NCBI RefSeq assembly: GCF_000243395.2
Contig: NZ_CM001484.1
Span: 2,135,202 to 2,199,201 of the forward strand
Direction of reading: 5' to 3'
Length of the DNA: 64,000 nt
From: Saccharomonospora glauca K62
Lineage (GTDB): Bacteria > Actinomycetota > Actinomycetes > Mycobacteriales > Pseudonocardiaceae
The notes under the pieces were generated by a model. It was given only the letters and a program-made list of their open reading frames with translations, ran no database searches and was not told the DNA's origin. The position numbers and the translations under genes were made by a program. Positions 7,605-17,048 of this stretch are shown piece by piece. Position 1 is the first letter of the stretch. Each line of letters starts with the position of its first letter.

Positions 7605-8891
7605 GTGTCCGTGTCCGCATCGACCGACCACACGTCGACCGGGGTGAGTCGCACCACCCTGCTCTTCTCGCCGACCTCCGTCGCGCCTTCGCCGCCGGAG
7701 CCGCTCGGCCGTGTGACGAAGGGGCCGCTCGTCGTCGCGGGACTGCTCGCGGTGGCGCTGAGCTGGTACGTCTGGTCGGTTCACGGCGCGAAGTTCGGCG
7801 CGCTGCTGGTGATCGGGCTCTTCCTCGGTGTGGCGTTGTTCCACTCGCGGTTCGGGTTCACCTCGGCGTGGCGGCAGTTGATAGCCGTGGGCAACGGGGA
7901 GGGGCTGCGGGCCCACGCGCTGCTTTTGGGGACCGCCACCACCCTCATCGCGTTGGTGATGGTCAGCGGCGCGGGACTGTTCGGCTCCACACCGTCGGCC
8001 TCGCCCGGAGCCATCGGGCTCCCGCTGTTCGTCGGGGCGGCGTTGTTTGCCATCGGCATGCAGATCGGCGGGGCGTGCGCGTCGGGCACGCTGTTCGCGG
8101 TCGGCTCGGGGCAGTCGACGATCGTGTTCACCCTCGGCGGATTCATCGTGGGCTCGGTGTTCTACACGTGGGCTTTTCCCGCGTTCGACGGGTGGCCGGA
8201 GGTGCCGGGGGTGCTGCTGTCCGACCACCTCGGTTGGTTCGGCAGCTGGGCGGTCACGATCGCCGCGCTGCTCGCCGTCGTGGTGGTGAGTCGTCTCGTC
8301 CAGGCTCGGCGCAACCCGCCGCCCCTCGCGCCCGTACCGTCCGCCCGAGGTATCGCCCGAGTCGTGCGGGGGTCGTGGCCGAAGCTGGTCGGCGCCGTCG
8401 TGCTCGGTGCGCTGGCCGCCGCCGTGATGGTGGTCTCCGGAGGTATTTGGGGCGTCACCACGGCGTTCGCGCTGTGGGGTGCCAAGCTCCTGCAGGTGCT
8501 CGGCCTGCACCCCGAGACCTGGGAGTTCTGGCAATCCGACCGTTACGCCGAGATGCTGGCGAACCCGGTGCTGACCGAGAAGACCAGCCTCACCAACATC
8601 GGCATCATCCTCGGCGCGGCCGTCGCCGCCGCGGCGGCCGGTGCCTGGAAGCTGCACACCACGATTCCGTGGCGCACCGCGCTGGGAGGTGTGCTCGGCG
8701 GCATTCTCATGGGCGTGGGAGCGAGGCTGGCCGGCGGTTGCAACATCGGCGCCTACCTCGGCGGCATTTCCACGGGTAGCCTCCACGGGTGGCTGTGGGC
8801 GGTGTTCGCGCTCGCCGGAACGTGGGTGGGTGTGAAGTTGCGGCCACTATTCGGGCTCGGTGTTCCCAAGCCCTCCGACAGCGTGTGCTGA
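7605..8891 (+). CDS. YeeE/YedE-family sulfur compound transporter
   Basis: A 428-residue integral membrane protein with two homologous halves. The family's cysteine-containing motifs are visible as GMQIGGACASGTLFAVGSGQ in the first half and GARLAGGCNIGAYLGGISTG in the second. About ten hydrophobic helices are present. YeeE/YedE (TsuA-like) proteins take up thiosulfate or related sulfur species through these cysteines. No TusA-like partner gene is seen beside it. The chosen GTG start (7605) gives MSVSASTDHTS; an in-frame GTG follows two codons later. It is monocistronic, with a hairpin after the stop. Confidence 0.88.
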   Translation: MSVSASTDHTSTGVSRTTLLFSPTSVAPSPPEPLGRVTKGPLVVAGLLAVALSWYVWSVHGAKFGALLVIGLFLGVALFHSRFGFTSAWRQLIAVGNGEGLRAHALLLGTATTLIALVMVSGAGLFGSTPSASPGAIGLPLFVGAALFAIGMQIGGACASGTLFAVGSGQSTIVFTLGGFIVGSVFYTWAFPAFDGWPEVPGVLLSDHLGWFGSWAVTIAALLAVVVVSRLVQARRNPPPLAPVPSARGIARVVRGSWPKLVGAVVLGALAAAVMVVSGGIWGVTTAFALWGAKLLQVLGLHPETWEFWQSDRYAEMLANPVLTEKTSLTNIGIILGAAVAAAAAGAWKLHTTIPWRTALGGVLGGILMGVGARLAGGCNIGAYLGGISTGSLHGWLWAVFALAGTWVGVKLRPLFGLGVPKPSDSVC

Positions 8892-8896
8892 AAGGG

Positions 8897-8917
8897 GCCC
8901 GGCTTTGTGGGCCGGGC
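8897..8917 (+). terminator. Hairpin after the YeeE/YedE gene
   Basis: GCCCGGC (8897-8903) pairs with GCCGGGC (8911-8917) across a 7-nt loop, starting 6 nt after the stop. No T-tract. Confidence 0.55.
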
Positions 8918-8934
8918 ACCTCGGCCCACCGGAT

Positions 8935-9193
8935 TCGGGACGGGTGCCTCCGCGGCACGCCCCACTCGGTGTGGCCGTGGAACTGGCCGGTGGGATCGCT
9001 GTTCTCGGCGACGGCCCAGTCGACCGCCTCGATGAGCATGCCCGACGAGGTACGTCCGGAGCCGCTGGGCGCGCCGATGCCCCGGCGGCGATGGGAAGAG
9101 GGCGGCCTCGGGCAGGACGTCGGGGCGTGTCGGCGACTTCGGGACGAAAGCGGCGAAACCGCCGATAACGCCCGCGATCGTGACCAAGATCAT
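8935..9193 (-). pseudogene. Possible decayed small gene (frameshifted open frame)
   Basis: Reading the minus strand from an ATG at 9193 gives a hydrophobic N-terminus MILVTIAGVIGGFAAFVPKS with good third-position G/C. Around 9090-9070 the coding-like codon pattern moves to another frame, which continues SSGMLIEAVDWAVAENSDP. Together they look like one short membrane-anchored protein broken by a frameshift. I do not recognise a family, and the region may simply be non-coding. It fills most of the gap between the YeeE/YedE gene and spo0M. Confidence 0.2.
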
Positions 9194-9232
9194 GATTACG
9201 GGCGGTGACCATCCGAGGTCGATATGCTCTGT

Positions 9233-9248
9233 GTCACATCTCTGTGAC
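9233..9248. promoter_or_regulatory. GTCACA-N4-TGTGAC dyad upstream of spo0M
   Basis: Perfect 6-bp inverted repeat with a TCTC spacer, about 40 bp upstream of the start of the Spo0M gene. It is a candidate operator or promoter element; its spacing does not match a CRP site (TGTGA-N6-TCACA). Confidence 0.4.
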
Positions 9249-9286
9249 GCAATGTAGTACCTCGACTTCCAGGGAGGACACCGCCC

Positions 9287-10279
9287 ATGTTCAAACGGTT
9301 GCTCAGTGCGTTCGGTGTCGGCGGTCCGTCCGTCGACACGGTGCTGGACACCCCTCACGTCGTACCGGGACAGGTCCTCACCGGAAGCGTGCGGATCCAG
9401 GGCGGGAGCGCCGACGCGGAGATCGGTGAGATCGCGCTGTCATTGGTGACCCGGATCGAGGTGGAAAGCGGGGACAGCGAGTTCACCGGCACGGGCGAGT
9501 TCCAGCGGGTCGTGGTCGGGCACGGGGTGCGAGTTCCCGCGGAACAGCTCGTCGTCGTGCCCTTCCGGCTCGACATTCCGTGGGAGACGCCGATCACCGC
9601 CGTGAGCGGTCATCAGCTGCCCGGTATGACGGTGGGCGTGCGCACGGAACTGGTGATCGCCGGAGCGCCGGACAAGGGCGACCTCGACCCGGTGGAGGTG
9701 CATCCGTTGCCGTCGCAGGACGCCGTCCTCGAGGCGTTCGGCGAGCTGGGGTTCCACTTCCACAGCGCCGACGTGGAGGCCGGACGGATCTACGGGGTGC
9801 CGCAGCAGCTCCCGTTCTTCCAGGAGTTGGAGTTCTACCCGCCCGCCGCGTTCGCGGGGCGGCTGAACCAGGTGGAACTCACTTTCGTCGCCACTCCCCA
9901 CGACCTCCACGTGGTCCTGGAGGCGGACAAGCGTGGCGGACTGTTCCGACAGGGCGGTGACATGTTCGGTCGGTTCGCGACCTCGCACGCCGAGGCGGGA
10001 AACCGCGACTGGACGGGGTTGATCGGGCAGTGGCTCGAACAGGCCGCGGAGCGCGGCCCCTCGGTCTACCACGGAGACCCGGCGTTCGGGGAGTACCCCG
10101 GTCCCTACGGGCAGCCGGCCCCCTATGCCCACCCCGACCAGTACCACCACGAGCGCCGGGGTCCCGGCATGGGCGGGGTCATCGCGGGCGCGGCCGCCGG
10201 GGTCGTCGGCGGCCTGGTGATGGGCGAGGTGATGGAGGAGATCTTCGAGGGGGACGAGGAGGAAGACTTCGAGGACTGA
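9287..10279 (+). CDS. Spo0M-like sporulation control protein
   Basis: A 330-residue protein with the arrestin-like beta-sandwich features of Spo0M: a start FKRLLSAFGVGGPSVDTVLD, then VVPGQVLTGSVRIQGG, and a DIPWETPI segment before the second sandwich. In Bacillus Spo0M influences sporulation and cell division; in actinomycetes its role is uncharacterised. The C-terminal 50 residues differ from the core: a Pro/Tyr/Gly-rich linker, a short glycine/alanine hydrophobic stretch (GGVIAGAAAGVVGGLVMGEV), then a very acidic tail. This might be a membrane-association or interaction element. A strong ribosome-binding site (AGGGAGG) precedes the ATG, and a GC-rich hairpin follows the stop. Confidence 0.85.
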   Translation: MFKRLLSAFGVGGPSVDTVLDTPHVVPGQVLTGSVRIQGGSADAEIGEIALSLVTRIEVESGDSEFTGTGEFQRVVVGHGVRVPAEQLVVVPFRLDIPWETPITAVSGHQLPGMTVGVRTELVIAGAPDKGDLDPVEVHPLPSQDAVLEAFGELGFHFHSADVEAGRIYGVPQQLPFFQELEFYPPAAFAGRLNQVELTFVATPHDLHVVLEADKRGGLFRQGGDMFGRFATSHAEAGNRDWTGLIGQWLEQAAERGPSVYHGDPAFGEYPGPYGQPAPYAHPDQYHHERRGPGMGGVIAGAAAGVVGGLVMGEVMEEIFEGDEEEDFED

Positions 10280-10283
10280 GGTC

Positions 10284-10308
10284 GCCGGGCCGGGGTGCCG
10301 GCCCCGGC
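10284..10308 (+). terminator. GC-rich hairpin after spo0M
   Basis: GCCGGGCCGGGG (10284-10295) faces CCGGCCCCGGC (10298-10308), forming a strong stem right after the stop codon. No T-tract. Confidence 0.6.
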
Positions 10309-10528
10309 GCGGAGCGTGGTCGGCGGATCACTGACGTCGTGCACCGTGCGGTGGTCTCCGGGGACTCGGTGGCGGGAAAGCATCGAAGTGTTCGAATTGC
10401 GGTTGGGCGAGATTCGGTCGGATGCCACCGTAACGGTGTGAAAACGATGTGTTCCGCCGAGCCGGTGGGTGCGGCCGGGCGATTTCGTCACCCGGCCGGG
10501 ACGCGTGAGCGCCCACGCGGTGCGCGGG

Positions 10529-10897
10529 CTACTGTTCGACGGGCTTGCGAGGACGGTTGACCGTCGCGGTGCGCGGGGAGCCCTGGGCCGCGGGGACGCG
10601 GGTGCGCGCGGCCGCCCTCCCGGTAGTGGGGTTCCCGGCGTCGGGGGCGTTGAACGTCTGCTTGATGCTGTCGAACAGTGTGACCACCGCGCGAGCGGCG
10701 GGCAGCAACATTTGTCCTTGGGGGGTCAACCTTGCTCCGGTGGAGTCCCGAGTGAACAGCTTCGCGCGGAGACTGGTTTCCAGACACTTGATCTGGTAGC
10801 TGATCGCGGGCTGTGAGTAGCCCAGTGCCTCGGCCGCGAGGTCCATTCGTCCGGCCTCGGCGATCGACACGAACGCGCGGAACTGTCGCTCGTCCAT
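10529..10897 (-). CDS. LysR-type HTH protein lacking the effector domain
   Basis: A 122-residue protein starting MDERQFRAFVSIAEAG. Residues 1-62 are a typical LysR winged HTH (ALGYSQPAISYQIKCLE, then LFTRDSTGARLTPQG), followed by the linker helix to about residue 85. The remaining 35 residues are Arg/Pro/Ala-rich and end at a stop. LysR regulators are normally about 300 residues with a substrate-binding domain; none is present here or readable downstream on any frame. This is either a truncated regulator or a stand-alone DNA-binding form. GGAG lies about 10 nt before the ATG. It is divergent from the TrmB/LuxR-type regulator at 11596 across a 700-bp gap. Confidence 0.7.
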   Translation of the reverse strand: MDERQFRAFVSIAEAGRMDLAAEALGYSQPAISYQIKCLETSLRAKLFTRDSTGARLTPQGQMLLPAARAVVTLFDSIKQTFNAPDAGNPTTGRAAARTRVPAAQGSPRTATVNRPRKPVEQ

Positions 10898-11595
10898 TCC
10901 ATGCTCCAAACTCTCGTCGGTACAGGAGGATTGGTCGGGGCTCGATGCGCTAGCTCCGCGTTCTCGCGGGCGCGCTTCGACGGAACGCCGGGGCACAGCG
11001 GGGGACGCCGTCGGTTGGGGGCGGGCGCCTTACGGCTGTGGTTTTCATACCTTTTGCCATCCCTGTCCTAATGGCGGTCGGTGAGCGGCACCAAGGAAAC
11101 CGCACGGTGTGATGACCATGCCAGCGCTTGTGATGGCCGGAAAGGGTCACGGCGTGTCAGGAACGGGACATAACCAACCTTCGGGTTCGCCCGAATGGAC
11201 CAATCTGTGAATAATTCTCGTACTCGGAGTGTCGTCGGGGTTCGCGCGGTGCCCGAGTGAGCCGCCTCCGTCCGATGTGACATTGAGTTACGGAGCTGCG
11301 GCCCGAGGTGCGACGAATGGCGCAACGGCGTTCGACCGAACGTTCTCTTTTCCTGCTCCGAACGGCGGTCTCATGGTCGTGGGTTCGAATCTCGGTGGAC
11401 ACGGAGCGAGACAAAACGTCCCTTGACTGTCCTCAAAGGACAAATTTGTCGCGGGTGCGGCGATGACACTGTGAGTACTGCTCGTCGACCGTGCGGTGCT
11501 GCTTGCCGAACGGTGCCCCTCGCCCAGTGGAACCGAGCGGTGGGTACGTACGTCGAACGGTGGCGAAAGCCTCAGGCGAGACCCGTGGGAGTTTC
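10898..11595. other. Long divergent intergenic region
   Basis: About 700 bp between two regulator genes with no convincing gene. The composition is less GC-rich than the flanks around 11160-11230 and 11330-11440, as expected for promoters. A stretch near 11375-11400 resembles a tRNA T-arm but no tRNA folds around it. No clear dyad stands out. Confidence 0.5.
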
Positions 11596-12618
11596 ATGAG
11601 TGACGAGCACGACCCGGACGACGTTGCCGAGACGGCGTGCCGATTCACCGACACGGAGCTGGCGATCTACCTGTTCCTTCTGCAAGGCCCCGCGTCGTTG
11701 CCCGACTGTTGCGCCGCCACGGGGTTGGAGGAGGGGGAGGTGACGCGGGTTCTCGAAAGCCTGTCCCAGTCCAAGCTGGTACAGCCGTTACCCATCCAGC
11801 CCCCACGATGGCGTGCGGTCGCTCCCAATCTCGCCTTTTTGAACTTCCTGTCGAAGTTGCGCGCCGAGTACGCGAAACTGAGCAGACAGACCACGTCGTT
11901 GAACAACGTGCTCAACGAGTTGCAGAGCGTGATGCGAAGCGACGTGCTCGGGTGCCACTCGGCGGTCGGGGTCGAGAAACTCGCCGACGAGGCGGAGACG
12001 CGGACCAAGTTGATCGAGTTGCTCCTGACCGCCCAACACAGCGTGCGAGCCATGCATCCCACGGTCGCCTGGGGCGACGTCCTGGACATGGATTTCTCGG
12101 TGGATCGCGCCCTGTACGACAGGGGGTTGGACATCCGCTCCATCTATCCACACACGACGCGAAGGCAGCGGGAGGGGCTGAACTACTTCAGGCGTCTCCG
12201 AGAACTCGGGTGTCAGTTCCGGACGACGGTGTCGGTTCCCGGCCGCGTCATCCTCATCGACGACCGGATCGCGGTGCTCCTGCTGCGCTCCCGGCATGAC
12301 GGCGGCGTCGTCGCGCGCGAACCGAACATCGTCGGTTTCTTCGAGCAGCTCTTCGAGGACACGTGGGACCGGGCGCTTCCGGTGTCGGAGTACGACTACG
12401 ACAAGGATGTCCGGCGCGAACTCGAACTGCTGGTGCTCATCGAGCTGAGCTCGGGTCGCTCCGACGAGGCGATCGCGCGCAGACTCGACATCTCGACCCG
12501 GACGCTCCGCCGGTACATCACCGGGCTCTACGAACGGTTCGGGGTCGAGACCCGCTTCCAGCTCGGGGTCGCGGCGGCCCGTGCGGGCATCCTGCCGGGC
12601 GCGCCGGACCTCGAATGA
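11596..12618 (+). CDS. TrmB/LuxR-type transcriptional regulator
   Basis: A 340-residue regulator. Residues 15-75 resemble a TrmB-type winged helix (TDTELAIYLFLLQGPASL then TGLEEGEVTRVLESL). A central effector-like region (about 90-265) follows, including HSVRAMHPTVAWGDV and a predicted phospholipase D-like part (VILIDDRIAVLLL). The C-terminus is a LuxR HTH (ELLVLIELSSGRSDEAIARRL then STRTLRRYITGLYERF). This architecture is common in actinomycetes, where such proteins often control nearby secondary-metabolite or carbohydrate genes. ATG 11596 has GGGAG 8 nt upstream. Its target is unknown; the convergent GH97 gene and the divergent LysR-like gene are its only neighbours. Confidence 0.8.
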   Translation: MSDEHDPDDVAETACRFTDTELAIYLFLLQGPASLPDCCAATGLEEGEVTRVLESLSQSKLVQPLPIQPPRWRAVAPNLAFLNFLSKLRAEYAKLSRQTTSLNNVLNELQSVMRSDVLGCHSAVGVEKLADEAETRTKLIELLLTAQHSVRAMHPTVAWGDVLDMDFSVDRALYDRGLDIRSIYPHTTRRQREGLNYFRRLRELGCQFRTTVSVPGRVILIDDRIAVLLLRSRHDGGVVAREPNIVGFFEQLFEDTWDRALPVSEYDYDKDVRRELELLVLIELSSGRSDEAIARRLDISTRTLRRYITGLYERFGVETRFQLGVAAARAGILPGAPDLE

Positions 12619-12642
12619 GCTGATCCTTGCCCGGAATCCGGG

Positions 12643-15326
12643 TCAGGCGGTGCAGGACAACCGGGCGTCACCCCAGTCGGCGTGGTCGTGGTCGATCCCG
12701 TCTCCGCCGTCGTGGACGGTCAACGTCAGCAGCTCCACTCCCGCGACCGGGACGGCGAGGGCGTGAGCCCCGTCCGTGCCGTGCAGCGTGGGGGTGGCGG
12801 CGAGTCGCTCCCCGTCGCCCCACACCTCGAACGACACCGAACCCTGATCACCCACCTCGTCGTCCACGCCGACCTCGGCGGTGAACTCCGTGCAGGCGTC
12901 ACCGAGGTAGAACTCCACCGACGACGGCGCGTGCACGCCGAGCCCCTTGGCGTACGTCGTGCCGCCGACGGTCAGCTCGGCACCGTCATCCGCCGCCTGT
13001 TCCCCGACGGAGGCGTCGCGTTCCACCGGGCCCCAGCCGTTGCCGCTCGATAGGAACGGCAGGTCGCTGACGAACACCTCACCGCGCGGAGCGTCCGGTG
13101 GGACGAGCACCTCGACCGCCCGCTCCACGTGCACCGGGCTCCCGTGTCCCGACGCGCCCGGCACGCGGTACTGCGCCACCACGGGCAGGTCCACGCGGCC
13201 GCGCGTCCCGTCCTCGGGCGCCGTCAGCGTCCAGGACCCCGTCAAGGTGTCACCGGAGCGCAGCGAGGAGGTCCGTACCACGTCTCCCTCGGCCTGCCAG
13301 CCTTCGGGTACGAAGGGTCGCAACGACACGTCGTGGACGCGCTGTTCCCCGTCGGCGAGGGCGAACTCGGCGCTGACCTCGACGCTGCCCCTGGCGGCAC
13401 GGTCGCCGACTCGGGAGAGATCGTCAACGTCGTCTCCGGCACCGACGACACCGGGCGCTCGCACGAATCCCGGTGCCGGTCGGCGCGGCAGAGGATCGCG
13501 GCGAAGCCGCCGTTGTCCGCCACGGGCACGGTGAGCTCGTCACCGCGGTCGAGCACGTGCGACTCGCGGACCACGCCCGTGCCGTCCTCCCCGTCCCGGA
13601 AGAGGTCGACACGCCAGTCACCACGTCCCAGGAAGTCCAGTGACGCGGACACCGTGCGGGCCTCGCCCGCGGTGATCCCGCCGACGAACCAGCGGTCACC
13701 CTGACGCCGCGCGATGACCGCCTCCGAACCCGGTGCGCCGGAGAGCAGTTTCGTCTCGTCCCACACCGTGGGGACTTGGTCGAGGAAACGTTGGGCGTCC
13801 GGGTACCGGGGGAAGACCTCCGGGCGGTCGGCCGGGTGCAGCAGGCCGCTCTCGAACACCACGGGCAGAGCGATCTCGTGGCCGTCGGAGGTGAAGCGAC
13901 TGTCCTGCGACAGCGTGACGGGGGTGTAGTCCATCGACCCGACCACGTTCCGCGTGAACGGCAAGATGGTGTTGTGCTCGGGGGTCACGTGGTGGTCGCC
14001 GTCGAAGGAGTAGTACTCGGCCCCGCGCACGGCCTCGTAGCTCATCAGGTGCGGCCAGGTGCGTTGCAATCCCTTCGGAATCGTCGAGCCGTGGAAGTTG
14101 ACGAGCAGCCGGTGTTCGGCGGTGGCGGCGAGCACGCGTTCGTACCAGTCGTGGCGAGAAGCGCCTTCACCGTGGCCTCCGCCGTCGTTCATGAAGTCGA
14201 TCTTGACGCCTTTGACGCCCCAGTCGTTCAACAACCCGAACCAGTGGGCCATCTCCTCGGCCGTGTCGACCTCCCACCACCGGAACCACAGGAGCACGTC
14301 CACCCCCTTCGCACGCGCGTAGCGGGTGACCTCCGGGACCCACGAGGCGTCCCAGCCTTCGTCGATCAGCACGTAGGGCCAGCCGTGCTCGGCGGCGTAG
14401 TCGATGTAGTCGCGTTGCCGCTGCGGGTCGCGCGGACTGTCGTGTTCGGGCAGCCACGACCACGCCACCGTGCCCGGCCGGACCCACGAGGTGTCGGAAA
14501 GGCGGGAGTCCGGGGCGAGGTCGTCGACCAAAGTGGACTCGGTGACGGTGGCGAGATCACCCACCACGGCCACGCGCCACGGCGTGGTCAGTGGGCCGTC
14601 GGACGCGGGCGGCTGCTCCACCAGATCGACCTCGTACCGTCCACTGCCGTGCTCGTGGGCGAGCCTGCTGCCGGGGTAGGCCGAGGAGAGCCCGGACTCG
14701 GTGAGCAGGACGTAGGACTCGGCGGTAGAGAACAGCGCGGGGTAGCCGAACTCACCGCTCGGCACCGAACCGGCCGTGGCCTCGAATCGCGGCTCCTCGT
14801 ACCACGAGCTGTAGTTCAGCATCCAGGCGTCGGCGTCGGTGGGCAGCGTCCACGACGACGCCTCGCGCACAACTCGCGCTCCGTCGGGGGAGGGCAGGCG
14901 ATAGCGGTAGGCGACCCCGTCGGGTGCCACCCGCACCACCAGGTCGAGCGGCGTGCCGTCCTCGGCGGTGAACGACAGTGTCGTCTCCCTCATGACGGTG
15001 TGGCGGTTCCGCTCCTTGCCGGTGGTCGTCCGGTAGTGCTCGACCACGGTGCGGTCGGAACGCCCCGTGAACGTCAGGTCGTCGCTGAGATCGATGTCCT
15101 CGGTCACGACACCGAGGTCGGAGGCGGGGAGTACGGTCCGGCCCCCACGCGTGATCTCCAGGGAGGGAGCCCCGTCGGACAGGCTGATCACGGCGGTCAG
15201 GGGCGAACCGGGGCCGGTCACACTCCACGTGCTGTCGTCGGCGGAGGCGGGAACGGTCGTCGTGGTGCCGACCACCGCGGCAATGGTCCCCACCGCCGCG
15301 ACGCTGCGTGCGGCTGCCCAGGGCAT
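12643..15326 (-). pseudogene. GH97 glycoside hydrolase with NEW3 and NPCBM domains, frameshifted
   Basis: A secreted glycoside hydrolase of about 895 residues split by one frameshift. The signal peptide ends near ASADD. The GH97 domain runs to about residue 630, with E323 in LIDEGWD and D377 in VKIDFMND; this aspartate position suggests a retaining alpha-galactosidase-like enzyme. A NEW3-type domain (VEVSAEFALADGEQRVHDV) and a C-terminal NPCBM carbohydrate-binding domain (TYAKGLGVHAPSSVEFYL) are read in a different frame. The frame changes at the CCCC run 13388-13391: adding one base restores VPPGASVEVS. Codon use stays normal on both sides, so the lesion is recent or a sequencing error. AGGAG precedes the ATG at 15326. 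Confidence 0.85.
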
Positions 15327-15575
15327 TGTTTACTCCTGTCCAGTTATGTTGGATAGTGTGGGCTCCGCGGAAGTTACTGTGTGCGTTCCTGTTCGTACAG
15401 GGCCGTTCGCGGTAATCGGTGATGGTTTGTCCGGTTTCGGCCGCCCGGTCCCGAGGTGTGAGCCGGGCGGGGCGCCGAGAAAAGGCGGAAGACTCCGTTC
15501 GTGGGCATGCCGAACTCGCCGTCGAACCCGGCTTTCCGTCGTCACTCGGGCCGCGACGGGACGGGAAGAGGAGAC

Positions 15576-15617
15576 GGTCCCGTGGTGGAGCGAGGAGAAG
15601 TGCTCCACCACGGGGCC
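15576..15617 (-). terminator. Strong hairpin downstream of the C39-like peptidase gene
   Basis: Perfect 13-bp stem CCCGTGGTGGAGC / GCTCCACCACGGG with a 10-nt loop, extendable to 16 bp with one G-T pair. It lies between the peptidase stop and the GH97 start, in a roughly 340-bp gap that otherwise holds only the GH97 promoter region. Confidence 0.7.
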
Positions 15618-15646
15618 GAACGACATGGACGGGCCGTAGCCCCGTG

Positions 15647-15663
15647 ACGCCCTCGCGGGGCGT
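15647..15663 (-). terminator. Short hairpin immediately after the peptidase stop
   Basis: ACGCCC / GGGCGT with a 5-nt loop, starting 3 nt beyond the stop codon of the C39-like peptidase gene. Probably a first terminator ahead of the larger hairpin at 15576. Confidence 0.5.
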
Positions 15664-15666
15664 GGG

Positions 15667-16893
15667 TCAGGGATGGATCACGTACACGATGCCACCGGGG
15701 CCGCCCGCCACCCCGCCGTCCGCGGTGTGCCGCTGGGTGCGCTGCCACACGGTCTCGAACTGATCGCGTCGGTAGACGTTGCGCACGCCCTCGGTGGTGT
15801 CGGACGCCGGGTCGTTGACGATGACATCCCCTTCGGGGGTGAAGCCGATGACCACCATGAGATGACCGTCGGTGCCGTATCCCGCGCCGTCGAGTTCGCT
15901 CTCCAGGAAGGACACCGACGTGACGATCGGGATGCCCCTGGCGATGTACCGTTCCAGTTCGGCCAGCGAGTGCAGGCGTGTGACGTGGCCACGCAACCCG
16001 TAGTGCGCCGCGTAAGCCGTGTTGAACGGCCAGTTGCCCGTGCCTTCGTAGGAGTAGTCGTAGGTGTGGCGGGCGGCGTGGGCCACCGTCGGGTCCACGT
16101 AGTCGTCGGGCAGCCAGGACAGCTCCGACTCGCTCGGGCCGCGACCCCAGTACTCGACGACCATCTCAGTCGACGTGGGGCTGCACCAGCTCTGACCGCC
16201 TCCGCCGTACTCGGGGTAGTTGCCCTTGTGGAGGTTCTGCGCGTAGCGCGGCACGGGAAGCTCGATGCCCCTGGCCACACCGGGTTTCGAGATCGGCACC
16301 GTGAACCGGTCGGGCACGTCCGACGTCATCGCCCCGACGGCCCGGACGCGCGGGGTGGCCGACGAGGACTCCTCGCGGTGCAACGTCACCCGCAGCCGGT
16401 ACGAACGGAACTTCACGCCGTCGGCCGCCGCGAGCGTGTCCACGTACACGGCGGCGTGCTCGTCCCGCTGGCCGGCCACCGTGGTGCGCTCGATGTCGTC
16501 GTCGCCGAAGGCCCACTTCCCCAGGACGTACCAGGCCGTTCGCTCACCGGTGTCGGTGCGTGCGGAGGCCTCGATCGTCACCCAGGTGCCTTTCGGGGTG
16601 CTGGCGTTCCAGGAGGCGACGAGTTCGGTGGCGTCGAACCCCGGCTCGTACCACGGTGAGGTCCAGCGGCCGTACTCCGAGCCGTCGTCGGCCCGCGTCG
16701 GGTGGGTGAGGCGGAGCCCCGTGCCGGTGGCCCGAACCCCGTCGGACTCCCCGTGCCGGAACGCGGCCACGCCGGACCACTCGTGATAGTCGATCTCTTC
16801 CCGGCCCGTGCCCTCCGCCGCGGCGGCGGGAGCGGTGACCGTGGCCGCGACGGTGACGGCGGCGAGGACGAACGAGAGCAGGCTCCTGCGCAT
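15667..16893 (-). CDS. Secreted C39-like cysteine peptidase
   Basis: A 408-residue protein with a signal peptide (residues 1 to about 26, ending AAAA). A beta-rich N-terminal region (about 35-195) is followed by a papain-fold Peptidase_C39-like domain. Catalytic candidates are C237 in GQSWCSPTS, H344 in DGHLMVVIGF and D361 in VNDPAS, in the right order. Unlike bacteriocin-transporter C39 domains it is free-standing and secreted. Such proteins are common in actinomycetes and presumed to cleave peptides outside the cell; the substrate is unknown. Two hairpins follow the stop. It is not obviously co-transcribed with GH97, being separated by terminators. Confidence 0.85.
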   Translation of the reverse strand: MRRSLLSFVLAAVTVAATVTAPAAAAEGTGREEIDYHEWSGVAAFRHGESDGVRATGTGLRLTHPTRADDGSEYGRWTSPWYEPGFDATELVASWNASTPKGTWVTIEASARTDTGERTAWYVLGKWAFGDDDIERTTVAGQRDEHAAVYVDTLAAADGVKFRSYRLRVTLHREESSSATPRVRAVGAMTSDVPDRFTVPISKPGVARGIELPVPRYAQNLHKGNYPEYGGGGQSWCSPTSTEMVVEYWGRGPSESELSWLPDDYVDPTVAHAARHTYDYSYEGTGNWPFNTAYAAHYGLRGHVTRLHSLAELERYIARGIPIVTSVSFLESELDGAGYGTDGHLMVVIGFTPEGDVIVNDPASDTTEGVRNVYRRDQFETVWQRTQRHTADGGVAGGPGGIVYVIHP

Positions 16894-17048
16894 GGCCGGT
16901 GATTTTCGTCATTCCCCCACAAGGTGTAAACCGCTTTCCGGGTGAGCGGGACCAGGCGATTTTCGCCTCCGATGCGCGCGAGATACTGCATGGAGAGGCC
17001 GCTGTCGTGGCCCGACCCGACTTTCGGTTTTCCCACGAGGAGACTTGA

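Noticed and set aside
9233-9248. CRP binding site upstream of spo0M
   Set aside because: Half-sites are in the inverse order (TCACA...TGTGA) with a 4-nt spacer, which does not match the CRP consensus.
11375-11415. tRNA-like T-arm (GTGGGTTCGAATC)
   Set aside because: The T-loop sequence is right, but its stem has a mismatch and two wobbles and no 7-bp acceptor stem, anticodon arm or CCA context can be formed around it.
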